Of a stretch of DNA of 64,000 bases, positions 32,875 through 41,505 are shown one piece after another; position 1 is the first letter of the stretch, and each line of letters starts with the position of its first letter. Location: contig NZ_CP143545.1 in assembly GCF_046237625.1 (NCBI RefSeq), forward strand, positions 2,480,001 to 2,544,000, read 5' to 3'. The notes beneath the pieces were generated by a model, which did not search any database, was not told where the DNA came from, and saw nothing but the letters and a program-made list of their open reading frames with translations. Source of the stretch: Paraperibacillus esterisolvens (lineage in GTDB: Bacteria; Bacillota; Bacilli; Bacillales; DSM-1321). A program made the translations under genes and the position numbers.

Positions 32875-34260
32875 TTAGTATAAAAATTCAGAAGGATTCA
32901 AATTAAGCATCCGGCAGATATCTGAAACCATCTGCTGCTCTTCATATGAAAAATGTCCGTCTGCATATCCGATTCCAACACAATAATTTATAACCAGCCT
33001 GGACAGATCTGGTTTTCCTCGAAGCTTATACAGCTTTGAGAAGGCTTCATCCTTGCCTCGCTGATAATCTCTGGCCATGTTTCCTGCAAAATAATCAAAT
33101 TTTGAGATTACCTGATTTGTGCCGAAGGAGCTCAGTTCAGAATTCTGGCTGATAAATTCCTGGACTTTCTGCTTTTCAGTATGATCCAGTCTGCCGTCTG
33201 CCATTGCCACAAGTGCAAGTCCGGCTGTGATGGCCTCGAGTGAATCAGATGTTTTATACTGCTGGATAAGGTTTTTCGCCTGGTTTTTTATTGTTTCGGT
33301 AATCTTCGAGATATCTGAGCTTCCCGGTTCCCATGTATGATTGCAATTTACGCAGGTCAGCTTCAGTTTATTTCCGCCAATAAATCCTCCCAGCAAGCCA
33401 ACCGGCCCGAGTACAAGGCCTCCGATGGCTGCCTTGCCAAGCCCAAATCCCTTTTTCCCAGTCATGACATTCTGGGATCCGCACCTTGCACAAGTAAAGC
33501 CGGAGGCAGCAGGCTGTGCAGCTGCATGGCTGCCATACATCGGCGAATAGCCGGGTGCACCCATTGGCGGCTGGCTGGCGTATGTATTGGTATTGCCTTG
33601 AGGAGGCTGATGAGTAAAGGATTGCTGCATGGGCGGCTGATACCCCTGTACAGGTGTATATGCAGCCGGCTGGGCAGGGGCAGCTGATGAGGCCTCCACT
33701 TCAATTCCGAAATTGCCGCATAAGGCAGCAAGCCCCCCGCTGAAGCCGCTTCCGGTGGCGGAGAACTTCCACTCTCCCTTATGGCGGTATAATTCTGCCA
33801 CAACAACTGCCGTCTCTACTGAGAAATCCCGGCCCAGATTGTAACGGACCAGATCCTGCGAAGTCGTTTCGTTTGCCACGCGCACATAAGCATTTTGCAC
33901 CATGCCGAAGTTCTGGCGCCTCGCCTCACCCTCATGGATTGTAATTGTAAAGGCGATCCGATGGACATGCTGAGGAACACGCGCTAAGTCAATCCTGATT
34001 TGTTCATCATCAGACGCACCCTGTCCGCTCCGGTTATCGCCGCTATAGAGGACAGACCCCTGACCGCCTGAGGGATTATTGTAAAAAATAAAATCCTGTT
34101 CACCGGTCACCTTTCCGTTTTCAGCCAGCAGAAATACCGATGCATCAAGATCCATACCTCCTGATGCAGGATCCCAGCCCAGACCGACAAGCAGATGGTT
34201 TAATCCGGGCTGGCCTTTCGTAAGATCAACTTTTTGTCCCTTGCTTAAAGAAACAGCCAT
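32875..34260 (-). CDS. TerD - zinc ribbon - TerB fusion protein
   Basis: 461 residues in three parts. Residues 1-190 are a TerD domain (calcium-binding, tellurite/stress family): GLGWDPASGGMDLDASVFLL, DFIFYNNPSGG, SGDNRSGQGASDDEQI. A Pro/Gln-rich linker follows, then a zinc-ribbon pair (Cys257-x2-Cys260, Cys303-x2-Cys306) interrupted by a glycine-rich hydrophobic hairpin (GLGKAAIGGLVLGPVGLLGGFIGG) that may touch membrane. Residues ~335-461 are TerB-like with MADGRLDHTEK and GYADGHFSYEE, acidic metal-site motifs. GGGAGC precedes the ATG. It stands alone rather than in a ter operon. Confidence 0.85.
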   Translation of the reverse strand: MAVSLSKGQKVDLTKGQPGLNHLLVGLGWDPASGGMDLDASVFLLAENGKVTGEQDFIFYNNPSGGQGSVLYSGDNRSGQGASDDEQIRIDLARVPQHVHRIAFTITIHEGEARRQNFGMVQNAYVRVANETTSQDLVRYNLGRDFSVETAVVVAELYRHKGEWKFSATGSGFSGGLAALCGNFGIEVEASSAAPAQPAAYTPVQGYQPPMQQSFTHQPPQGNTNTYASQPPMGAPGYSPMYGSHAAAQPAASGFTCARCGSQNVMTGKKGFGLGKAAIGGLVLGPVGLLGGFIGGNKLKLTCVNCNHTWEPGSSDISKITETIKNQAKNLIQQYKTSDSLEAITAGLALVAMADGRLDHTEKQKVQEFISQNSELSSFGTNQVISKFDYFAGNMARDYQRGKDEAFSKLYKLRGKPDLSRLVINYCVGIGYADGHFSYEEQQMVSDICRMLNLNPSEFLY

Positions 34261-34371
34261 TTTTTCAGCTCCCTGTATTTAATAGGTAGAGTGCAAAAAT
34301 TCATATAGGACAGGCTCCACCCCGTTTCCATTACTTACGCTGAAAACTGGAAAAGGTTTCACATATTAAAA

Positions 34372-34740
34372 TCATTCTCTTATAAATTCAAGGAATTCAA
34401 TACGATTTCCAAAAGGATCATCAACGAAAACCCTATTTCTCCCTGCAATCGGCTTATCTTCCCTGACTTCCACTCCATTTTCAGCGAGGGCTCTTGCCAG
34501 TTCCTTCAGGCCGGTAACCTGCAAGCCTGGATGAGCTTTTTTAGAAGGTGAAAAATCTATCTGTATTCCTATATGGATCTCCTGGTTCCCGCAGCGGAAC
34601 CAGCAGCCGTTCTGATTCAGGCTTGCCGGCTTCACTATTTCTTCAAGTCCCAGAATCCCGCTGAAAAATGCCCTTGCTTCCTCCTCACACCCGGCTGGCC
34701 CTGCCAGCTGGACATGATCAATTCCTTTAAATTCAAACAT
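34372..34740 (-). CDS. Glyoxalase/VOC family protein
   Basis: 122 residues, one VOC module pair: FKGIDHVQLAGPAGCEEEARAFFSGILGLEEI, CWFRCGNQEIHIGIQ and DDPFGNRIEFLEF, giving His9, His and Glu ligands typical of glyoxalase I/fosfomycin-resistance-like folds. CTGGAGGACTTGTC precedes the ATG. It follows the ABC-2 permease gene by 22 bp on the same strand and may be co-transcribed. Substrate unknown; resistance to a small electrophile is one possibility. Confidence 0.8.
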   Translation of the reverse strand: MFEFKGIDHVQLAGPAGCEEEARAFFSGILGLEEIVKPASLNQNGCWFRCGNQEIHIGIQIDFSPSKKAHPGLQVTGLKELARALAENGVEVREDKPIAGRNRVFVDDPFGNRIEFLEFIRE

Positions 34741-34762
34741 GACAAGTCCTCCAGTTTCTAAA

Positions 34763-35755
34763 TCAGTTTAATATATCTTTTTTCGTAAACACCCAGAAGG
34801 ATGCAATAAGTGCCGCCAGCCACCACACTGACAAAACAATAAGCGAGAAGGATAGAGTCATTCCTTCGATAGGCGGCGGGTCGCCATTCAGATAATCGGG
34901 CAGCCTCAGGTTGAGCATGAATAAGTATTTGGCTGATATCCAGGACGAAACCATATTGCTCAGGATCGCGCCGGCAATCAACAGGGCCAGGATAATCCCC
35001 ATTCCTGCTGCAGTACTGCGGACCATGACAGACACCATGAAGGAAAGAGTTCCAACAACTACTGTTGCAAACCAGACTAAGCCAAAATCCATCATTAGAA
35101 ATTTCCATTGCGGGATTATCATGGCGCCGGATGCATCAAAGCCTGCCGCCGTGATTTTAAAACCGGTAAATGCCGGTGCTGTCCACCCCTTAAAGCCGAA
35201 TACAACGCCTGAAATCAGGTAGGAGACAATACCAAGCAGCGCCAGTATCAGTGATATAGCGAAAAGAAGGGTGATGTACTTGCTAAGAAGCACCTTCCAC
35301 CGTTTTACCGGCCGGGTAAGGAGCAATTTAATGGATCCCATACTGAATTCTGAGGATACAAGGTCGCTTGCGATTACCATGATCAGGAGCGGAAGCAGCA
35401 AATCGATGGAGTTTTCAAGAAATTCCTTTGTGAAGCTCGGCGCACCGGGTTCGGCAGGATTGATATCATTATCAAGATAATATTGCTGCTGCTTTACCCT
35501 TACCTCCAGCTCCTTTTTAAAGTCATCGGGTATGCGGCTGTTATTCAGCCTGTTCTGCGTATCAATAATCTGCTGCTGAAGGGAGGTCTTCCAATCAGTC
35601 GTACCCAGTTTTTTGAGCTGTGTCTGGACTGTCTGATACTGAGCATAAGTGAATAAAACGACCAGTACGGTCAGAATTGCAGCCACAACGTAAAGCCTCT
35701 TCCTTGCTATCAGTTTCATCATTTCGTTCTGGATGAGGTTAATCAATTTTGTCAC
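34763..35755 (-). CDS. ABC-2 type transporter permease
   Basis: 330 residues: one N-terminal helix (about 20-37), an external ~90-residue coiled region with many Gln, then five helices, the ABC-2 permease layout; the motif SSEFSMGSIKLLLTRPVKRWKVLLSKY is characteristic. GTG at 35753-35755 overlaps the end of the ATPase gene (16 bp), implying coupling; GGAG lies about 10 nt before it. Partner of the ATPase at 35739-36647; substrate unknown (peptide, lipid or drug). Confidence 0.85.
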   Translation of the reverse strand: MTKLINLIQNEMMKLIARKRLYVVAAILTVLVVLFTYAQYQTVQTQLKKLGTTDWKTSLQQQIIDTQNRLNNSRIPDDFKKELEVRVKQQQYYLDNDINPAEPGAPSFTKEFLENSIDLLLPLLIMVIASDLVSSEFSMGSIKLLLTRPVKRWKVLLSKYITLLFAISLILALLGIVSYLISGVVFGFKGWTAPAFTGFKITAAGFDASGAMIIPQWKFLMMDFGLVWFATVVVGTLSFMVSVMVRSTAAGMGIILALLIAGAILSNMVSSWISAKYLFMLNLRLPDYLNGDPPPIEGMTLSFSLIVLSVWWLAALIASFWVFTKKDILN

Positions 35756-36647
35756 CGCCCGTCAGCTCCAGGAATAAATCCTCCAGGGCAGGAAGACGGC
35801 GGTTCATTTCCATAACCCTCACACCCGCTTTCACGAGGGCTTCATTCCATTCAGCAGCTTTTCCAGGGGTGTATTCAGTAACAATGACTCCGCCGTCTTC
35901 TTCTGCTGAAGTAAACTGCTTTAATATCTCCATGCCTTCTTCAGCCGGCTCTACTTTCCACAAAAGTTTTTCCTGATTGGAAAGCAGATCCTTCACAGTC
36001 CCGGTCTGGATGATCGAACCCTTTGATATGATGGAGACTCTGTCGCACAACAATTGGATTTCACTCAGCAGATGGCTCGATACAAGGACGCTGAGGCCCT
36101 CTGTTTTTGCAAGCTCCCTGATGAATAGCCGCATTTCCCGAATACCTGCAGGATCGAGGCCATTAGTCGGCTCGTCAAGAATCAGCACTTTCGGCCTGCC
36201 GAGCAGGGCCTGGGCAATTCCAAGACGCTGGCGCATCCCCAGGGAATAAGTCTTGACTTTATCATGAATCCTTTCATCCATGCCGACCAGTGATATAACC
36301 TCACTGATTCTTTTGTCTTCAAGCCTTGGGATCATTCGTGCAAAGTGTATCAGATTATCATATCCTGATAGAAAAGGATACAATTCTGGATTTTCCACAA
36401 TGCATCCAAGGTGCATCATGGCCTTTGTAAAATCCTTCTGCAGATCATAGCCATAGATGTTGATCGTCCCTGAAGAAGGCTTAATCAGCCCGGTCAGCAT
36501 CCTGATCGTTGTTGTTTTGCCTGCGCCATTCGGACCAAGGAAACCAAAAACTTCTCCCTCGTATAAATTAAAGTCGAGTCCCTTGATAATTTCTTTTCTG
36601 CCTATTCTTTTTTTCACATTTTTAACGGAGAGTGTAATAGATGACAT
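35739..36647 (-). CDS. ABC-2 type transporter ATP-binding protein
   Basis: 302 residues with Walker A GPNGAGKTT, signature YSLGMRQRLGIAQAL, Walker B VLILDEPTNGLDP and SSHLLSE, as in BcrA-type ATPases. The last ~80 residues are a variable accessory domain. AAGGAGGAACTG precedes the ATG. First cistron of a unit with the permease; the GDSL esterase gene ends 10 bp upstream and may belong to the same transcript. Confidence 0.88.
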   Translation of the reverse strand: MSSITLSVKNVKKRIGRKEIIKGLDFNLYEGEVFGFLGPNGAGKTTTIRMLTGLIKPSSGTINIYGYDLQKDFTKAMMHLGCIVENPELYPFLSGYDNLIHFARMIPRLEDKRISEVISLVGMDERIHDKVKTYSLGMRQRLGIAQALLGRPKVLILDEPTNGLDPAGIREMRLFIRELAKTEGLSVLVSSHLLSEIQLLCDRVSIISKGSIIQTGTVKDLLSNQEKLLWKVEPAEEGMEILKQFTSAEEDGGVIVTEYTPGKAAEWNEALVKAGVRVMEMNRRLPALEDLFLELTGGDKID

Positions 36648-36657
36648 CAGTTCCTCC

Positions 36658-37437
36658 TTACAAAGTCAGCAAAGCTGCAACTCTTTCAGCTATCAGGCGG
36701 TACCCTTTCGTGTTGGGGTGAAAATGATCGGTATAAAGAAGGTCGTTTACCTGCAGTTCAAATAAATCGAAGGTAGGCACAAACACCGTTTTCTTAAAAT
36801 CGGCGGCTGTCTCGGCTGTCTTGAAATTCCAGCCGCGGACAATGGCAGAGGTTTCCTTTCCATTATCCATTTCGATGAACGGGTTATATAAACCCGCAAG
36901 GAAAATGACTGCGTCCGGATTTTCTTTCCTGATTCCGGAAAGTATTGCCTTGATATTTTGAATATATTTCTCTTGTATCTTCCTTATTTTTTCCTGGTTA
37001 AAATCGGCCAGCGTCTGACCGCCTTGAAACAGATCATTGCCCCCGATGGTAATCAGCACATAATCTGCCTCTGACAGACGTTCCTTTATGGATTTGGTGT
37101 TTATTTGTGAAAGAAGTTGATTTGAACGCTGTCCGCTGATGCCTAGATTCTGGACAACAACCTTTTTCTTTGTTTTCTCTTTTATTTCATCGGTTAAATA
37201 CCCAATATATCCTTTACCGCTTTCATCACCGATTCCCCTTGTCAAAGAGTCTCCGATTGCAGCGACCCTTATCTCCCTGCCTGCTTCTTTTTCCTGGCTC
37301 TCTTTCTCTAGAAGAGCTCCATCCTCTTGAGGCTGCCCGTTCAGATTATTGTTGACAGCATACACAAAGCCTCCAAGATAGAGGCAAAGAAGCAGCAGGG
37401 CGGCTATGGATAAAACAGATACAGACAGCTTATTCAG
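36658..37437 (-). CDS. ypmR: Membrane-anchored GDSL/SGNH esterase (YpmR type)
   Basis: SGNH hydrolase: IGDSLTRG (nucleophile Ser), the GGND block III motif, and DHFHPNTKGY with the Asp-x-x-His pair. From the first conventional start (GTG 37363-37365) the protein would begin inside a hydrophobic helix; the open frame continues upstream as LNKLSVSVLSIAALLLLCLYLGGF, a signal anchor. The only sensible start is CTG at 37435-37437, which has AGGGGTGG 6-7 nt upstream, giving 259 residues. CTG starts are rare, so an undetected sequence error is an alternative. Extracytoplasmic lipid or acyl esterase; substrate unknown. Confidence 0.75.
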   Translation of the reverse strand: MNKLSVSVLSIAALLLLCLYLGGFVYAVNNNLNGQPQEDGALLEKESQEKEAGREIRVAAIGDSLTRGIGDESGKGYIGYLTDEIKEKTKKKVVVQNLGISGQRSNQLLSQINTKSIKERLSEADYVLITIGGNDLFQGGQTLADFNQEKIRKIQEKYIQNIKAILSGIRKENPDAVIFLAGLYNPFIEMDNGKETSAIVRGWNFKTAETAADFKKTVFVPTFDLFELQVNDLLYTDHFHPNTKGYRLIAERVAALLTL

Positions 37438-37518
37438 GCGAGTCCACCCCTTTGTTGTATAGTAACTTCATTAAATCACAAAAGTTTCCAAGAGAGAAAC
37501 TTAAGGGCCCGGTCCGGC

Positions 37519-37547
37519 AAAAAAAAACAGCTTTCGTGTGAAAGCTG
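37519..37547 (-). terminator. Terminator of the CBS-domain gene
   Basis: Perfect 8-bp stem CAGCTTTC/GAAAGCTG, 4-nt loop, nine T on the minus strand. Confidence 0.88.
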
Positions 37548-37558
37548 ATTCTCTGATA

Positions 37559-37990
37559 TCAATTAAAGTTATTGCCATGCCCCTCTGATATTTCGGACAA
37601 GGTATGTCCTGCTTCCGCAATGGTATCCTGATGGACGGCTATATCCTTCAGTGCTATGATGCCTGCCAGCCTGCCATCGTCAACCACAGGGAGCCGCTTC
37701 ACCTGCCGGCTGGCCATCAGCTCAAGCGCCTCTTCTATACTCATATCAGGAGCAGCTGTATAAATTTCCCGAGTCATGATATCGGTGACTTTAGTCGATC
37801 CCGGATGTTTACCGGCTATTCCTCTTACAACCAGGTCACGGTCTGTCAATACACCGGCAAGCTCATCGTCTTCTAATACCGGGATGATTCCAACATCGTT
37901 ATCTTTCATCTTCAATGCAGCTTCGTAAACATTATCCAACGTTGTACAGAAGGTTACGTCTGATGTCATATATTCCCTGACAGTTTTCAT
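37559..37990 (-). CDS. yhcV: CBS-domain pair protein (YhcV type)
   Basis: 143 residues forming two CBS domains (about 7-60 and 70-125): VREYMTSDVTFC...GIIPVLEDDELAGVLTDRDLV and VTDIMTREIYTA...RLPVVDDGRLAGIIALKDIA. Such stand-alone pairs bind adenine nucleotides and act as energy or stress sensors. TGGAGGCTGATAATC precedes the ATG. It lies 18 bp after the Cys-rich small gene on the same strand, so both may share a transcript. Confidence 0.85.
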   Translation of the reverse strand: MKTVREYMTSDVTFCTTLDNVYEAALKMKDNDVGIIPVLEDDELAGVLTDRDLVVRGIAGKHPGSTKVTDIMTREIYTAAPDMSIEEALELMASRQVKRLPVVDDGRLAGIIALKDIAVHQDTIAEAGHTLSEISEGHGNNFN

Positions 37991-38008
37991 GATTATCAGC
38001 CTCCATTT

Positions 38009-38254
38009 TTATCCATTAGTATGGCCTTTTCCACTGTCATTATTCCCTTTCAAAGGTTTCTGAAACTGTAAAGCGTTACTGTCTTCTTCCTTCTTTATCT
38101 GCCTCACTACCTGCTCTTTCGGTATCCAGCAATTGAACCGATAGCGGGGCATCGTATCAAACCCAAGCCTGGTGCATTTATATTTCATTTCACCTCGATC
38201 TCTGTTCGCACTAAAATGGATGCAGGTGGCACAGCAATGAAATTTCTTCATCAT
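38009..38254 (-). CDS. Small Cys-rich protein (81 aa)
   Basis: 81 residues with FHCCATCIHFSANRD at the N-terminus, then KYKCTRLGF and FNCWIPKE, four to five cysteines suited to a zinc site, and a polar, probably flexible C-terminus. GGAG precedes tandem ATG codons; the first or second could start. No firm family assignment; similar Cys-rich short proteins occur widely in Bacilli. Upstream of yhcV in the same direction. Confidence 0.6.
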   Translation of the reverse strand: MMKKFHCCATCIHFSANRDRGEMKYKCTRLGFDTMPRYRFNCWIPKEQVVRQIKKEEDSNALQFQKPLKGNNDSGKGHTNG

Positions 38255-38308
38255 TAGTTCTCCGTTTTTATCTAATTCTCGGGCAAATAATGAAAAAAAT
38301 CAATATAA

Positions 38309-38331
38309 AAAGAGCGTGCAACACGCTCTTT
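38309..38331 (-). terminator. Terminator of the YozQ-like gene
   Basis: Perfect 10-bp stem AAAGAGCGTG/CACGCTCTTT with a 3-nt loop; TTTTTAT follows on the minus strand. Confidence 0.8.
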
Positions 38332-38509
38332 AATTTTTTTTATTATTGCTGTCATTCTGCTCTTCAGCGGCAGGACCTTCGTAATAGTCCATCACCTGAT
38401 CATGGGTCTTTTCAAGGCCCTTTAATGTTTCATCCTTAATGGTCGTGTTTTTTGGGTTATAGCTTTTTCCTGCGGCATCCTCTGGACGAGCATTTGATTT
38501 TTCAGTCAT
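38330..38509 (-). CDS. DUF4025/YozQ-like protein (59 aa)
   Basis: 59 residues: MTEKSNARPEDAAGKSYNPK then TLKGLEKTHDQVMDYYEGPAAEE, matching the GLxxTHEQVxDxYxEG core of the small YozQ/DUF4025 proteins. AGGAGG lies 6 nt before the ATG at 38507-38509. A poor sigma-B-like sequence (GATTAG, 14 nt, GGGTAC) lies about 15-40 nt upstream, inside the end of the helicase gene region. Cytoplasmic, function unknown. Confidence 0.65.
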   Translation of the reverse strand: MTEKSNARPEDAAGKSYNPKNTTIKDETLKGLEKTHDQVMDYYEGPAAEEQNDSNNKKN

Positions 38510-38556
38510 TATATCCCTCCTAGCTGATATTTATATGTACCCTAAACCTTAGAGGG

Positions 38557-40881
38557 CTAATCCTCTAATTTACCTTTAAGGATAGTATAATCGCGCCACT
38601 CGGGGGGCAGCATGGCCTGATACTTCCGGGTAAGGTAACGGTCATCAGCTAAGATGATGGTCCCGGTGTCGGATTCTGACCGGATCAGGCGGCCGGCCGC
38701 CTGGAGGATCTTGTTCATTCCCGGGAAAACGTAGGCGTAATCATAGCCATTCCTGCCTGATTCATTAAAATGTTCTTTCATGATATTTCTTTCAATACCG
38801 ATTTGGGGGAGTCCGACTCCTACAACCATCACTCCATTCAAGCGGTCGCCCCTAAGGTCGACTCCTTCTGAAAAGATGCCGCCAAGAACCGCAAAACCTG
38901 CATGAACACCTGCTGTCCCTGCTTTAAAAGAGGCAAGGAATTCTTCCCTTTCCCGCTCTGTCATCTGTGCTTTTTGAATGATCAGATTGGCATCATGTCC
39001 GATTTCCTCCAAGGCAAAGAGAACATCCTGCATGTATCTGTAGGAAGGAAAAAATACAAGATAGTTGCCTTGTTTAGCGAGGAGCGCATTTTTAATTACG
39101 CTGGCAATAGGATGATGGCTTTTTTGCCTGTCAAGATATCGTGTAGATACAGGGTAAATGAATACCTGGGTTTGCTGCGCTTCAAAAGGACTCGGTAAAA
39201 TCATGGTATAATCCTCAGGTTTCGCACCAAGCATGTCTTTGTAAAACTGTATAGGCTGGAGAGTCGCAGAGAAAAAGATTTTAGAAGCATACAAGTTTCC
39301 CGCCTTTCCCAATAATCCAGAGGCATCCAGACACAGTAATTTGATGGAGAAGTCCTGATTTTCCTTCATATACATACAAGCGTAATCATCATTGAATAAT
39401 TTGGAGATTTTTAAAAAATCATTGGCTCCGAAATAAGCCTCCAGCAGCAATTCCGGCTGGGAGGAAGAGCCAGCAGCAAGAAGCTCTTCTTCCGCCGCAT
39501 CACAAAACTCCTCCAGCAGCGCCAGAAGTTCCCGGGGCAATTCGGTCTGCAATAAATAATTAGAGGCAGGAACTTCTTTCCGTGCCCCGATGAAAAAATC
39601 GTTTATTTTTTTAGATGCCATGAATACCCGCTGGCTTGCCTCTTTATACTCCCGCTTTAAAGCCAGGTAAAGCGATTTGACTATTTCTGCTGAAAACATG
39701 GTTCTGGACCGGTCTACGAGGTTATGAGCTTCATCAATGAGAAGCACACTCTCATTTTTCGCTTCATCCCAGAGCCTCTTAAGCGACACTTTCGGATCAA
39801 ATATATAATTATAATCGCAGATAACAATATCGGCTGTATAAGCAAGATCCAGGGAAAACTCAAAAGGACAGACTTTATGTTTCTTTGCATATTTCTCTAT
39901 GACTTCACGGGTCATGATGGATTCATTTGATAAAGCATCCATGACAGCACCATTTATCCGGTCATAGTAGCCCTCACAATATGCGCAGCTTTCCCGTGAA
40001 CAAGAAAGATTATCCTGGAAGCATATCTTATCTTTTGCAGTAATGGTCACCGAGTTCACTTTGAGGCCCTTCTGCTCCATGAGCAATAATGCATCCTCGG
40101 CCACCTGCCTGGTAATGGTCTTTGCAGTCAGATAAAATATTTTCTTTATCCTGCCCTCCCTCATTGTCTTGAATGATGGGAACAGGGCAGAGATGGTCTT
40201 ACCTATTCCTGTAGGAGCACTGGCAAAAAGGCTGGCTTGATCAGTAATGGTCTTATAAACCGCCCCGGCAAAATGCCTTTGCCCCCTCCGGTAAGACTGG
40301 TAGGGGAATGGAAGCGCCGCTATGCTGATTTCTCTTTCTTTGAGCAGTTTCAGCCTTAGTCTGGCATATGGAACATATAAAGCCAGCAGTTCCTTCATCC
40401 AGCGCTCGAGCTCCAAAGCGGTGTATTTCCTTCTATATTTGATGATTTCCTCAGTTGGCAGATGTACATAGGTAAGCTGGACGGTCAGGTTGGATACCTC
40501 ATATGCATGTGCATACATATAGGCATAGCATTTTGCCTGTGCCCAATGAACGGGATATCCGCCTTCATCTATTTCGTTTAAATCTCTTTTTGTTGATTTA
40601 ATTTCATCGATCACAATACCATCATCAGCCGCCAGAATCCCGTCACATCGCCCTTCAATCCTGAATTGAATGCCTTCTGCTTCCAATTCGGCAGTGAGCG
40701 GCATTTCCTTTTGGTCCCCATCATTATAGCTTTTTTGTACCTTTTGATGGGCAAGGGTTCCCTCTGTCATTGATGCCTGTGATTTGAAACCCCTTTCAAT
40801 GCTTCCTGCCCGGTATACGTATTCGACCAATGGTCTGACTGAAACTTTAATTTCTTCCATACACTCACCCGGCCTTAACAT
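38557..40881 (-). CDS. PD-(D/E)XK nuclease - DinG/XPD-type helicase fusion
   Basis: 774-residue DNA helicase with a nuclease domain. Residues 1-180 are a Cas4/RecB-like PD-(D/E)XK module: His45, Asp80 in EGRCD and Glu93-x-Lys95 in IDEIKST. The superfamily 2 XPD-like helicase follows: Walker A APTGIGKT (222-229), four cysteines (287, 294, 299, 302) placed like the XPD iron-sulfur cluster, DEAH box (383-386), SEGVDLRGDRL and QAAGRLIRS. It should unwind 5'-3' and possibly trim structured DNA. ATG at 40879-40881 has GAGGA upstream. A structured RNA unit ending in a terminator lies 66 nt before the start and might control it. Confidence 0.88.
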   Translation of the reverse strand: MLRPGECMEEIKVSVRPLVEYVYRAGSIERGFKSQASMTEGTLAHQKVQKSYNDGDQKEMPLTAELEAEGIQFRIEGRCDGILAADDGIVIDEIKSTKRDLNEIDEGGYPVHWAQAKCYAYMYAHAYEVSNLTVQLTYVHLPTEEIIKYRRKYTALELERWMKELLALYVPYARLRLKLLKEREISIAALPFPYQSYRRGQRHFAGAVYKTITDQASLFASAPTGIGKTISALFPSFKTMREGRIKKIFYLTAKTITRQVAEDALLLMEQKGLKVNSVTITAKDKICFQDNLSCSRESCAYCEGYYDRINGAVMDALSNESIMTREVIEKYAKKHKVCPFEFSLDLAYTADIVICDYNYIFDPKVSLKRLWDEAKNESVLLIDEAHNLVDRSRTMFSAEIVKSLYLALKREYKEASQRVFMASKKINDFFIGARKEVPASNYLLQTELPRELLALLEEFCDAAEEELLAAGSSSQPELLLEAYFGANDFLKISKLFNDDYACMYMKENQDFSIKLLCLDASGLLGKAGNLYASKIFFSATLQPIQFYKDMLGAKPEDYTMILPSPFEAQQTQVFIYPVSTRYLDRQKSHHPIASVIKNALLAKQGNYLVFFPSYRYMQDVLFALEEIGHDANLIIQKAQMTEREREEFLASFKAGTAGVHAGFAVLGGIFSEGVDLRGDRLNGVMVVGVGLPQIGIERNIMKEHFNESGRNGYDYAYVFPGMNKILQAAGRLIRSESDTGTIILADDRYLTRKYQAMLPPEWRDYTILKGKLED

Positions 40882-40946
40882 AATTTGTCCTCATTGCTCC
40901 TTATGTATAATAAGACTACAATCTCCGGAATTAATCAAACCAATTG

Positions 40947-40980
40947 AAAAAGGTGCCAGCCCCGAAGGCAGCACCTTTTT
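40947..40980. terminator. Terminator closing the structured RNA upstream of the helicase gene
   Basis: 10-bp stem AAAAAGGTGC/GCACCTTTTT with a 14-nt loop; T-runs on both strands. On the minus strand it ends the RNA unit at 41373 and lies 66 nt before the helicase start. Confidence 0.75.
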
Positions 40981-41373
40981 ATTCACAAATATTTGTTTTA
41001 AAAATTGGAACCTGCGAAAAAGCAAGTTATATTTAGGTGAGAGTAATCAACATTCAAAACCTAAATATGAAAGCCCTACCTCTCTTCCATCCTGCGACTC
41101 CTAGGTCGCGCCAGTCGAAAAAATAAGGTTTTGACTCATTCAGCAAAATTTTATTGTATACGGCAATACCGTGTCTAATTTTGAATTATCGTAACTGATT
41201 TGATATAGCCAGCATTGCTATATTCCGGTATTACCTCAGCTTAATAAGTGCTGCAGCCGGCACTTGGGTTCGATTAAGCGGAAATATCATATTGTAATTA
41301 AATAATAAAATTCTGCGATTTAATTACCCTCGATATTTCATTTAATATTCTCAACTAATATAAATGAAACCAA
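40947..41373 (-). ncRNA. Candidate structured non-coding RNA or long leader (~430 nt)
   Basis: Between a consensus sigma-A promoter (41380-41408) and a terminator (40947-40980) no reading frame longer than a few codons with a ribosome site is present, but perfect hairpins follow one another: 41294-41303/41318-41327 (10 bp), 41239-41251/41260-41279 (13 bp with a bulge), 41203-41209/41217-41223 (7 bp), 41160-41163/41169-41172, 41094-41098/41105-41109, and 41029-41038/41059-41068 (10 bp). I do not recognise it as RNase P, tmRNA, 6S, SRP, T-box or a known riboswitch. It may be an independent RNA or an attenuated leader of the nuclease-helicase gene. Confidence 0.5.
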
Positions 41374-41379
41374 GTACTT

Positions 41380-41408
41380 ATAATACTATGATTTAAATAT
41401 AATGTCAA
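41380..41408 (-). promoter_or_regulatory. Sigma-A promoter of the structured RNA
   Basis: TTGACA, 17 nt, TATTAT on the minus strand; transcription would start near 41373. Confidence 0.7.
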
Positions 41409-41505
41409 GCGTCCTTTTTACTGACGAATGATTACTCTCGAATATTTTGTTGTAATATTCTATTCCCGGCACGACGATCAAATAAACTTTAGAAGATAAA
41501 AATTG

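Noticed and set aside
40947..41373. T-box or other known riboswitch before the helicase gene
   Set aside because: No T-box specifier or AGGGTGG motif, and the downstream gene is not an aminoacylation, purine or cofactor gene; left as an unassigned structured RNA.
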